From the NCBI GenBank assembly GCA_016098155.1, contig JAAAJB010000465.1, forward strand, positions 1 to 28,351: a stretch of DNA of 28,351 nt, read 5' to 3'. Shown in pieces: positions 18,962 to 28,351 of this stretch; the stretch's first letter is position 1, and every line of letters starts with the position of its first letter. Source of the stretch: Actinomortierella ambigua. Taxonomy: Eukaryota; Mortierellomycota; Mortierellomycetes; Mortierellales; Mortierellaceae. Below the pieces are notes generated by a model, which saw nothing but the letters and a program-made list of their open reading frames with translations, made no database searches and was not told the DNA's origin. Made by a program: the position numbers and the translations under genes.

Positions 18962-21900
18962 TTACGAAGCCTTGGCCGCCTCACTAGTCTTTGCCAAGCT
19001 GTAAAAGATACTGTTGGGGTTATCAAGCAAGGTCTGAGGCGGAGCAAACTCGGCCACCTGGCCATGGTCCAAGACGAGGATGCGGTCGCTGTCCATGATG
19101 GTGTTGATGCGATGAGCAATAGTGAGGACCGTACAGTCGTTAAAGGAACGGCGCAATGCCCGCTGGATGGCATTGTCGGTCTCGATATCGATGGCGGCTG
19201 TCGCCTCATCCAAACACAGGACCTTCGTATGGCGGTGAAGCATGGCGCGGGCAAGACTCATCAACTGCCGCTGACCCAACGACATGTTTTCGCCACCATT
19301 CTCAATCGACGTGGTCAAGCCCTCGGGCAACGACGTGACATAAGTCTTGAGCGAGGCCGATTCGAGCGCTGCCCAAATGTCGGCATCTTGCCACTCGTCG
19401 AACGGATCCAGGTTGAGGCGAATCGTGCCACCAAACAAGAACGGGTCCTGTGGGATGATGGTCAGGCGCGACCGGAGGTCGTGCAAGCCCAGCGTTGAAA
19501 TATCGATGCCGTCAATCCAGATCGAGCCCTCGGCGGCTTCGATCATGCGGAAGAGCGCCAGCGTGACCGAAGACTTGCCGGCACCCGTGCGGCCGACGAT
19601 GCCGATGCGCTCTCCAGCTTGAATCGACAGGTTGATCTTTTGGAGGACCAAGTCCAAGCCCTCGCGGTACCGGGTCGAGTAGTTTTGAAACTCAATCTGA
19701 CCACGCTGTGGCCATTCCTCGTCCAGTTTCGAGTCTGGGATCACGTCCCGGGCCTCTGAGGGCAACCGGCTGTACTCGCGGATACGCTCGACCGAGACAA
19801 TGTTGGTCTCGAGCATACAGTACTCCATCATCAGCCGTCGGACAAAATACGTCAGATTACCAATCTGAGATAAGACAATACCAAACACGCCCGCGCTCGC
19901 TGACGAACGCTGCAGGACGGCCAGCAGCGCAATGACGCCCATCACGATCACACTGAGCACCTCGAGCATCATCTGCAGCCAGCGCTGCGACGAGTTGGTC
20001 AGGTAGTACACCTGCTGCGACTGGTCCAGCATCTTTGTCGCCTGCAGAGCAAACCGCTCCCCATGGCCAAAGCCACGGATCGTCATCAGTCCGTTCAGGG
20101 TCTCACCAAAATGGGCATACATGGGCGATCGTGCGGCCGAGTCCAGACGTTTGAGTTCGCGGGACGAGACCAAGAAGAACCCAGCTAGGTAGTAGTAACA
20201 ACCCAACAAGGGGACCAACAGGATCAAAAAGTAAACGGAGGCCGCGACCGCATAGGCAAACTGTAGGAGGACAATCATGAGAATGAACAGCAGATTCAAA
20301 AAGTTGATCGGCAGGTCAATGTCGATCAGACTAATGTCGTGCGAGAACCGGTTCACAATCTTGCCCGATGATGTCACGTCGAAGAAACTCATCGGAGACC
20401 GCACCAAGGGGCCCAACATGCTCGCGTGCAAGTTCTTCGACGCTCGCCGCGCCAGCACCACCAGTGTCACGCCGACCGAGAACGACAGCATCGAGTTGGA
20501 ACTCAACATCCAGGCAAAATAGGTCAGAATCCAGTACGTCGTGTTGTGCTTGGGCTGCTTGAGCTCGTTGTCGTTGCCCCAGTTCTTGATCCACAGCTGT
20601 GTGTTGAACTCGCACACCATGTACCCAATCGCAAGAATGAGAAGCGTGATACAGGCTGTCATCCCGACTGCGTACAGATAGTATTTGTACACCTCCCAAC
20701 CAACGCGGCCCTCGAGCGTCACTTCTTCATCCACCTCCTTGTGATCCGTCAAGTCCAGATCTTCCGTCTCCATCTGGTGTGAAGACTTGTGGTGATGGCG
20801 ATGGTGTTGATGATGATGACCATCGGCAGTCTCCTTTGCATCCTTGCCTGCCTCTTGCACCTCCTCAACTTCATCCTCAGTCTCCGAAGCAGATCCGTCG
20901 TCCGAGTTCTCGGTGGACGAATCACCACCCTTGAGTTCACCATGTGTCCGCTGACTCTCCTCGATTAGACGATAGAGGTCGCCACCCGTGTCCTTGATGA
21001 GCTCTTCATACGCGCCATCCTGAGAGATCTTGCCTTGCTTGACAACAATCAGCTGGTCCACGTCCTTCAGGTGATGGACGCCGTTGGTAACGAGGATACG
21101 TGTCTTGGTTGCCAAGAGCTTGTTGATCGCCTCGGAGAAAATGTGGCGATCGACATGAGCATCCACTGCCGAGAGAGGGTCGTCAAAGATATACACGTCT
21201 GCATTCGCGTAGACTGCTCGGGCAATGGAGATACGCTGCTTCTGTCCTCCTGAAAGGTTAATGCCCTGGTGGTGGTTGGTGTTGTTGATAATGCAAGGGG
21301 AATGGAGGAGGATCGTTAGAGTTAGTCATTCAGCGGGGAGAATAAGAAATAAAGACAAAAGCGCCTATAATCCTGTGTCCTTAAACACACTTCGCCTCAT
21401 TCTCACTCTGTTTCCATACCACGGCTTCTTACCTTTTCACCAATCACCGTCTTGTCGCCGCTCACAAGCATCTTGAAATCTGGCACCAGCGCACAGGACT
21501 GGATGACCTGGAGGTACCGCTCCTTGTCATATGCAAGTCCAAACAAGATGTTGTTGCGCACAGTATCGTTCAGAATCCACGCCGACTGGGCCACATAGGC
21601 TAGCGAGCCATACGAACGCACGGTGCCCTGGTACTTGTGCAGCTCACCCAAAAGTGCGCCCACGAGCGAAGACTTGCCCTCGCCGACACGACCCACGATC
21701 GCCGTCAGCGATCCACGCTGGATCTTGAGGGAGATATTGTGCAGGACAGGTCCCATGGTTTCGCGCGCAGCTGAGGGTGACGATGCCTTGGCCAACGCCT
21801 CTCCTTCTTCTTCTTCCTCTTTCTTGTCAGTGCTGGTTGCTGCCTTCTCGCTCATGGGCTTTCCCTTGACCGCCTTCTTTTCGTCCTGGCCTGTCTCGTC

Positions 21901-24327
21901 CATGGTGGTGGCCACGTCAAGGCCTGCCTTCTTGTTCTCCTTGGCTTCCTTGGCTTCCTTCTCTGCCTTCTCCTTGGCCTCTTGCTCGCGCTTCTTCACC
22001 GCGTCCTCGATCGCCTCGGGAGTGTACCAGCCAAAAGTACCGTCACGAATCTCATACGCGATGTCGGAAGCGTTGGGGTCCGAGTCGTGCAACAGGTTGT
22101 CGGTGTTGATTTCCTCCGACTCCAAAAACTTCTTGAGACGTCCAAAGGCAACATTACCACTGACCAAGGTCGGAAGAGCCTCAGAGATGAGGCCCAGGGG
22201 TGGGTGGAGCATGTTGATGAGTGTGATGGTGACAAAGATGCGACGGATGTCAAGGGGTTGGTCCGGACCAGAAATGGCCGAGTAGGCCGTGAGAGAGATA
22301 AATGTGGCGAGGGCGTTGACAGAGTTGAACATGGTCGCAACGAAGGACTCCCACAGATACAAGCGACGCAGTTGAGCGAGCTGGCGCAGACGGGCCTCCG
22401 TGATGTTCTTGACAAAAAACCGTTCCCAGGCATAGAGCTTGATCGACTTGACATGATTCACGAGCTCGCCAATGAGTTTCATGCGCTTGTCCGACTCGGC
22501 CATCATCCGTTCGTAGAACCGGCCCATGAAGACTGCACACCCACCACCGGCACCAATCATCAGGATGACAATCGACAGCGTCGCAAACATCACATATCCA
22601 ATCTCGTTCCAGAGCAGCACCGCAATGATCGCCACCTCAATCACACCACCCCAGATATAGTGGATCACCGTAAAGACAAGGATCACCCGGTCGACATCCG
22701 TGCTCATATGGTTCACAATCGCGCCAATCCCCTCCTGCTTGTTAGTCGAACTCAGTCGGAGCGCCTTTCGGTAAATCAGCCCAACAATCGCACCTCGGGC
22801 CCGCACCGCCGACTGGAAACACAGATTCGTAAACTGGGCCTCAAACAGACCACTCAACAACGACGTCGAAACGATGGCGATCGCAAGACCATAGCCCTTC
22901 CAGGCCGGCTCCGGCACCACATTGGCTTCTTGGGATCGGACGCTGTAGCTGTCCATGAACGCAATCAGACCCGAAAACAGAATCGGACGCACGTACAAGC
23001 TCGGGATGTACAGCAGACGAGGGATCACCGCCGTCAGGAACGACCACCCGACCGTGTGCATGATCACGTTCAGCAGGCGCACCTTTCGTAGTTCCTTGGC
23101 CTTGGAGGGCTGCGTCGTCGTTGTTGTTATGGTTGTTTTGGCATCATCGCCATCAGCAGCAGCAGCATCAGCATCCTTCATGACATGGGCCTTGGCCTCG
23201 TCCTCGGCCTGCTGGCGTGCAATGGCCTCATCGGCGTCCAGCTTGGCCTGGCTGGTGAGGAAGAGCGAGTACGAAAGCATCTTGGGATGCAAGTTCCAGA
23301 TATCGTCCATCCGCAGTGGGCGCTTCTTGCCCTTGTTCAGGAGCGGGACGAGCCACAAAAAGGTGATGCGGATGAAAAAATTCGCGTATGGTTCTGGGGA
23401 TGGGTTAGGCTGATCCGGTTTGGCGGCGGCAATGGCAGAAGCAGAGGTGCGCTTCAGTGAACGATAGTTTTGCTTTGGAATGTTCTCCAGAACAAAGACT
23501 ACCATGGTGACAATGGCAAAGACCAGCTTGAGCACCGCGAGTCGGTCCTGCAGACCAAGCTCCTCGATCAGTGACCGTGCGGGGAAGATGGCGATCAGGG
23601 CCGTGAAGAGCCAGTAGACCAGTAGGATACCCGAGGGATTGGGCATGTTGAAGTGTTCAAAGTAGTGCAGTAACAACGCACCCGACTAATTGTAGAACAT
23701 ATTACGATAAAAAAACAAAATAGTGAGTTCGCCGAGTTCAAGTGGAGTGCCTAATCATTTTTTTGTTTCTGTCGTGGATGCACAAACTTACAATCGAGAC
23801 AATGTAGAGCACTGAGCTCAGGATGGCAGCTGTATGGTAATCTGGCCGTTGGATCACCACGGCAAGAAGGGCAATTTGCAGCGCCAGGGCTGCGACAATA
23901 CAGGCCATCTTGATGCTAAACCATGCCGTGAACGAGACACCCTCCAGGCGGCCTTTGGAAAGGACCTTGTAGAGGCGTGGTGCGAGGACAATCAGAAGAA
24001 GGCCACTCGGAAGGATAGTGAGCAAGCTACAAGAACAAAGTTAGGAGGGACAAGGGGTCAGTGCGAAACCACATGCAGACGCATTCATGTTCATATATAT
24101 AATATGGGTAAATTATCTAGCCGAGTGCCATGAGGGAATGATACGCTTCTTTCACTTGCAGGAGCCTTCCTTCCATTTAGCTATCTCCCTTGTCTCGATA
24201 TCTTTCTTCCTCCATCTCTCTCTTCCTCCCTCATTCTTTCCTCGTACCTGTCTTGAAAGCACAGCGTAAAGTCCATTGCCCGACTGGGGCTGACAGGACC
24301 CCAGCCTTCAGCATCACAGAAGGGCAT
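18962..24327 (-). CDS. ABCC/MRP-type full-length ABC transporter (Ycf1-like glutathione-conjugate exporter)
   Basis: Four exons, read on - as 24327-24248, 24026-23792, 23685-21433 and 21265-18962, join in frame across GT-AG introns of 221, 106 and 167 bp to give 1,623 aa. The start MPFCDAEGWGPVSPSRAMDF is typical of fungal ABCC proteins. The order is TMD0 (about 28-165), TMD1 (about 308-618), NBD1 with Walker A GRVGEGKSS (770-778), signature LSGGQ (about 860) and Walker B VYIFDD, TMD2 (about 1049-1339), then NBD2 with Walker A GRTGAGKSS (1414-1422), signature MSLGQ and Walker B VLCLDE. As in the family, NBD1 lacks the catalytic Glu and keeps it in NBD2. Relatives pump glutathione, metal and drug conjugates into the vacuole. 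Unusual parts are a 90-residue Lys/Glu-rich insert inside NBD1 (about 663-751) and a His cluster in the NBD1-TMD2 linker (about 1006-1019). The substrate is not determinable. Confidence 0.95.
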
Positions 24328-26019
24328 GATGTAGCTTTAGCTGGGCGTGTGAGAGGGGAAGAGAGGGCTTTCGTGGGTTGGCCAATGAATCGCAACCTCA
24401 CCAAATTAGACTTTTTGGTAATAGGCGGGCTTTGGTGAGGAAGAACAAAGGAAGGAATGAATAAAGGCAGGGAGGAGAGAGGAAACTGGAGGATGGAAGA
24501 TGGCAGGATCAGATAAGTGACATTCGACCAACTGTACCCAGTTTGGACAACAAGCTTGCTTTTATATACAGTCCACCACCCCACCCACCACTTGTCGGAG
24601 AGTTAGGGGAGTGGGAATAAAAAAAAAAAAGTGTACAGTACCGTTACACGAGTACAAATCATTTTGACAAACGACTCAAAAATGGGCAGCAAGGACACAC
24701 AAAAGACAAGAGAAAAAAAACAAACTCAGAGGGCGCTAAGTTAGCAAAGAAAAAAAAATAACCTTCGCACTTGCCAAGGGCAGATCAGCCAATTGTGTCC
24801 TATATAGGAAAGGAAACTTCCATCTATTCAGATCGCATGGCGATTTCTTCTGTACTTTCTCTTGTGCCAACCCTTTCATGGAGCAGAGGTGGGCGGCCTA
24901 AACGAGCCAACATGGCCGTAGGATGTACAATTCCATAAACTCCATACATATGAAAGGGCGGACAACCTAAACTAACTTTATGACACAGCATAGTGGATGA
25001 CAACCTCCCCTCTCTGTGTCTCTCTCTGTCACTCTGTAATCTGGCCAACCACCTTGAAGGTTCCTAATCTTCTTTATTTTATTTTTCTCCAATTTCGATC
25101 TTGATATCCGCAGCATGGAGGAGTGAGGAGAAGCAAAATCATGCGCACATCCATGGACTCTGAATCATCCGATAAAGCGATCACTATGTGCAGGAAAAGG
25201 CAAAGGGAGAAAAGGTTTACAGCTCATGACAGGAAAAAAAAGTACAATGCAGGTTGAGAAAATGGCGTGTGAAATTGGCGTTTGGCATCGTTTTGAACGA
25301 CAGCGCCTTGTTCAGCCCTATTTTTTTTTTGTTGCGGGCTTTATAATACTTAGGCACAATAAGCTCCTGTGAGATTGAGCAGGACGATTCAACCAACCAG
25401 GGGAATTAAGCATCCAGAGAGAGGCTTGAGGTTCTGAAAGTGTATCAAAAGGAAGTTGTTATCTCTGCAGAGCGCAGACATCGATCGTATCGTGAGATTA
25501 GACAGGGTGGCTGGCATTGGTGGCCTCCAATGGCTGGGGAGGGGAAGCAAAAGGAGCAAAACACAAACAGTAGCAGCAACAATAACAACAAACAAACACC
25601 CTCGTCTACTGCAGTTCATATATTTATTTTTCTTGTTGTCTTCGTGCATGCGCCTACAGCATGATCTTCTTTGAGACTTGGCAAGGACCCGAAGCCTAAT
25701 ATGGATCGGTTTAAGCTTTTTGGATCCAAAGAAAATGGCAAGGTGAGGATGACATCGAAAGCGGGAGAGGAGCACGTACGTACGCGCCCTCCCCCCCATT
25801 TAACCAGCCGCCACTTGGCGGGTGTATGCATTCGAGAATAGTGGCTTGGCAGGCAGCCAATGGGCAGGACCGGGCCGTAAACGGCGCTCCCTGCTGAGAA
25901 GCAATAGTGGGGGAGACAGAAGATCTGCTGCACTGGGCACCAACGCGTCCTCTTTTTTCCTGCTATTCTCTATACCCCTTTTCCCACTACCTACCTGTCT
26001 TCCCCTGCCTGCCTTCACC
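24328..26019. other. Divergent intergenic region (ABC transporter promoter side and Som1-like promoter side)
   Basis: This 1.7-kb region separates the divergently transcribed ABC transporter and Som1-like genes. The left part holds the ABC TATA box; the right end (about 25940-26010) is CT-rich on +, as expected just before a fungal start codon. The middle (24600-25800) has A-runs and ordinary sequence, with no open frame that looks coding. Confidence 0.5.
24561..24568 (-). promoter_or_regulatory. TATA box of the ABC transporter gene
   Basis: On the - strand TATATAAA, followed by AGC, matches the TATA consensus. It lies 234 bp before the ATG at 24327, which would put transcription start near 24530 and leave a leader of about 200 nt. 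No other good TATA match is visible between it and the ATG. Confidence 0.5.
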
Positions 26020-26395
26020 ATGTCCACGAACCCTCCTCCAAACAGCTCACACCAACCTCAAAAGGAGGTTCAGCTGATGCGAATCATCGTTCCACAAGAC
26101 TCGGAATGCTCTCTCTGGTCCATGCTGCAATACGATTGTTCTCTCGATCCTCACAACATCGTCTGCAAGCCCATTTACCGTCTCTTCAGAAAGCAAGTTC
26201 ATGCATGACCCTCCTTGCCCCCCTCCTCAATCATTCCTCTTCTTCTTTTGTCAGACCTCATCACTGACGCTCTGTCCCTTTCTCCCTATTCGTTCTAGAT
26301 GTCCTGGCAAGCCAACAACTGAGGTCACGCCTCTGTACGATACCCACGGCAACCTCCTCCCGACGCTGTCGTCGCGACCCAGTCTAGATGCGTAG
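26020..26395 (+). CDS. Som1-like twin-CX9C mitochondrial protein (inner membrane peptidase complex subunit)
   Basis: Two exons, 26020-26192 and 26299-26395, join to 89 aa. The intron is 106 bp and GC-AG: donor GCAAGT, a CTGAC branch-like site near 26261, acceptor CTAG. The join reads LFRK-CPGK and restores a frame ending at TAG 26393-26395. The protein has Cys30, Cys40, Cys49 and Cys59, two exact CX9C pairs, as in substrates of the Mia40 oxidative import system of the mitochondrial intermembrane space. The core (ECSLWSMLQYDC, then VCKPIYRLFRKC, then TTEVT) resembles fungal Som1, which assists the Imp1/Imp2 inner-membrane peptidase. The ATG at 26020 sits in CACCATG after a pyrimidine-rich leader; an upstream in-frame ATG at 25822 would add an unrelated tail and is less likely. 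Som1 identity is from remembered family pattern, so the twin-CX9C fold is surer than the name. Confidence 0.75.
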
Positions 26396-27361
26396 TGCGC
26401 ACCAGAAAACCAACTCCTAATCCCTTTCTCACTCTTCCTTCAACTATTGCATAAGAATGGATTCCCGTTTTCCTTTTATTTCCCCTCTCTTGGGATGAAG
26501 GAAAGAAAGAGGACGACGACAAACTCCAGCTACAACCCCTCACCATGGGACGAAGTCAACCTCCTTTTTTTTCTGACCGCGTAGCAACAGAGGCTTGGAA
26601 GCATGCGCCTGCGCAGCTCATCGACAGCAAACTACATTTTTGCCCAGCGCGATGAGGAGTCGAATGTTGGTCTACATAGGCCATTTCTCGATACCGTTCC
26701 CTCTACCTCCCCACATACGTAGCAGCAAGAGGCCAGAGTACGCGAGCCTGGAGCTGCGTTCTTTTAGACTGTTATAGATTGCTACCATTTTGCTACCATC
26801 TCAATATATATCTACTAGTCCATGATTGATCCAACGGAATCTTGAATCCATGGGTTTGATATGGCCAATGAAAGACGTACTTGATCTGGCGTGGCGACGG
26901 TGGGTACGTCAGGTTGATGCTTGGCCTTCACCGCGGCTACAAGGGTCGACCAGATTCGCGGGTTGAACAACCGTACGAGGCACAACTAAATTGGCGCATA
27001 GGTAGGATTGTGCCTCTTTACCCATGGAGTTCCCAGGAAAATGGATAGCTGCGACAAAAGTAGTGGACGCTGGACGAATAAATGCTAAAAAACGCAAAGA
27101 TGCACCAAAGAGCACGAATTGTGAGGGGAGGGGGTTTGAAGAGACATGCTCGTACCATGTTGCCCATGGCTCCCGTGCTAGTAGGCACGACAGCAAGTCC
27201 CTGGCAGTGCAGTATCGCGCGTTGTCATGACGAGCAATTCAACTACCAACAGCGCTATTCGTCATGCAACCTGGCAGCAGTGAGCGCGCTTACCATCAAG
27301 TGTTCTCTCGCGTGCTTTGATGCCTGTTCCCACAATGATTGACTTGGGGAGATGGGAAGAT

Positions 27362-27370
27362 TATATAAAT
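27362..27370 (+). promoter_or_regulatory. TATA-like element
   Basis: TATATAAAT is followed about 30 bp later by a pyrimidine-rich stretch (CGTCTCTTCCTCCC) that looks like a fungal transcription start and leader. It could drive a + strand transcript over 27400-28000, but no gene product there is recognised. Confidence 0.3.
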
Positions 27371-27567
27371 AATGTGCTCGAGGCCACAACTCGTCTCTTC
27401 CTCCCTACGAATTGCTCTCCTCTCAGCTAGCCCCATTACCTTGCACCCACACCCTCCACCTATCTACCTCTGTAACACCAGCTGGGTGCTCTAAGCCTGT
27501 ATATTCTCACAACCTTCCGCCATCCATTTCCTTCTTGTCTTTTCCCCACTGCACAGGTAGAAGATAA

Positions 27568-27822
27568 ATGGCCAATTCATTCCTTCAGCACATTTTCAGA
27601 CACTTGCTTTTAAACTTTTTCCCGTGGTGGGTTGACGTCTTACTGGCTCGGCCCTGCGTGTGCATTGTTGATAGCATGGTTGTGTATCCACATCACCAGC
27701 GAGACGTGGCCGATCAAGGTAAAAGGTCGTGGCAATATGCTCACCTTGAGGCCACATTCGCTCATTCACGCACACACACTCCCTTCTTCACCTGTGCTGA
27801 TGCCCGCTCCCCTCATTCTTGA
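27568..27822 (+). CDS. Short unrecognised ORF downstream of a TATA-like element
   Basis: An 84-codon frame starts with ATG at 27568 (MANSFLQHIFRHLLLNFFPW), about 200 bp after the TATA-like element. Its first half is hydrophobic. A GTAAAA donor-like site at 27720 could end a first exon after VADQ. A second frame over the same DNA ends in a membrane-like segment just before the same donor. I recognise neither, and a chance ORF is quite possible. Confidence 0.15.
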   Translation: MANSFLQHIFRHLLLNFFPWWVDVLLARPCVCIVDSMVVYPHHQRDVADQGKRSWQYAHLEATFAHSRTHTPFFTCADARSPHS

Positions 27823-28351
27823 TCAAAACCATTACTCATTGCATGCTTGTTGCCAAGTCTTCGCCACAGTGCCATGGGTAGTTTCCACTGCCTCCTTTTG
27901 GTCGGAGATCGTAACAAAGTTGTACTCGAAAAAAACCTAGTGTCCCAGTGTAAAGTGTTTGAGACTTAGGCGGAGAGAAGACATGGCCCGCGTTGGAGAG
28001 TGTGAGATGAGTGATGGAGGAATGCCTGAATGAGTGAAGAGAGGAAACCTCCATTGCTTGCACCTTGCAGGGGCTAGTTATGGGTGGGCTGTGTGCAGTA
28101 ACACATGGCAAACAAGGAGAGAGAGAGAGAGCCTTGAGAGAGAGATACATCGCACGCGTCCCAAACTATTGCTAGACAACAAACCTTCTAGCCATGGTGT
28201 CGAGAAGACGAGTTCATGGCGGGGAGCAGAAAGTCGATATCCATCCCCACAAATGGCTGCATGCTACGTAGAGTCGAGTGTTCATGATATCTGCCACGGG
28301 GAGGCTGCTCCCTCCACTAATCAATATCTGGAGCGGGTGAAAATAAATGCT

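Larger units (their letters stand above)
26396..28351. other. Right-hand region without a confident gene
   Basis: About 2 kb contains only short open frames. It includes an AT-rich 3' flank of the Som1-like gene (about 26760-26830), a coding-like scrap on - (about 26815-26990), a TATA-like element at 27362 and a (GA)n at about 28119-28130. None of the frames shows a recognisable domain. The start of a gene running off the right side is possible. Confidence 0.4.

Noticed and set aside
21982..23091. 369-codon open frame on +
   Set aside because: It is antisense to the third ABC transporter exon, which has clear membrane and Walker motifs. The + frame has none and is a codon-bias shadow.
1..28351. 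CRISPR arrays, rRNA genes, intact tRNA genes, or complete transposons
   Set aside because: I looked for spaced direct repeats, tRNA A/B boxes with folding arms, and transposase or reverse transcriptase motifs. I found only microsatellites and one unfolded B-box-like site.

Overview
The window looks like nuclear DNA of an early-diverging filamentous fungus. Genes carry short GT-AG introns of about 100-250 bp. Products include a fungal-type Cd/drug ABCC transporter, the GPI mannosyltransferase PIG-M/Gpi14, a Som1-like twin-CX9C mitochondrial protein and a TEA/ATTS transcription factor. Ser/His/Gln/Pro homopolymers and microsatellites are abundant, and one intronless gene looks bacterial. I favour Mortierellomycota or another Mucoromycota relative. 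This placement is an inference from gene content, not from a marker gene.

Layout. (1) 1-281, + strand: the last ~92 codons of an unrecognised protein with a Ser/Ala/Thr-rich tail. (2) 521-9025, - strand: a TEA-domain transcription factor assembled here from eight exons (model 1,022 aa). The seven exons at 521-4348 form a consistent reading frame that encodes a complete TEA DNA-binding domain, a Ser/Pro/His-rich linker, a region resembling the YAP-binding domain of animal TEAD proteins, and a 360-residue His/Pro/Ser tail. A likely N-terminal exon (8657-9025) lies beyond a 4.3-kb stretch of microsatellites, which would be a giant intron for a fungus. (3) 9026-11669: pyrimidine-rich (sense strand) leader or promoter region and non-coding sequence. 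(4) 11670-12296, - strand: intronless HAD phosphatase of a type common in Bacteroidetes. (5) 12297-17304: a 5-kb gene desert with only scattered coding-like scraps and one tRNA-promoter-like motif. (6) 17305-18780, + strand: PIG-M/Gpi14, two exons. (7) 18962-24327, - strand: full-length ABCC transporter, four exons, convergent with PIG-M, preceded by a good TATA box. (8) 26020-26395, + strand: Som1-like 89-aa protein with a GC-AG intron. (9) 26396-28351: no confident gene, though there is a TATA-like element with a short ORF after it.

The genes do not form a pathway. They are separately transcribed eukaryotic genes covering transcriptional control, GPI-anchor synthesis in the ER, vacuolar or plasma-membrane efflux, mitochondrial inner-membrane peptidase assembly and small-molecule dephosphorylation. 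The most interesting object is the TEAD-like factor with its apparent YAP-binding-type domain and repeat-packed intron.
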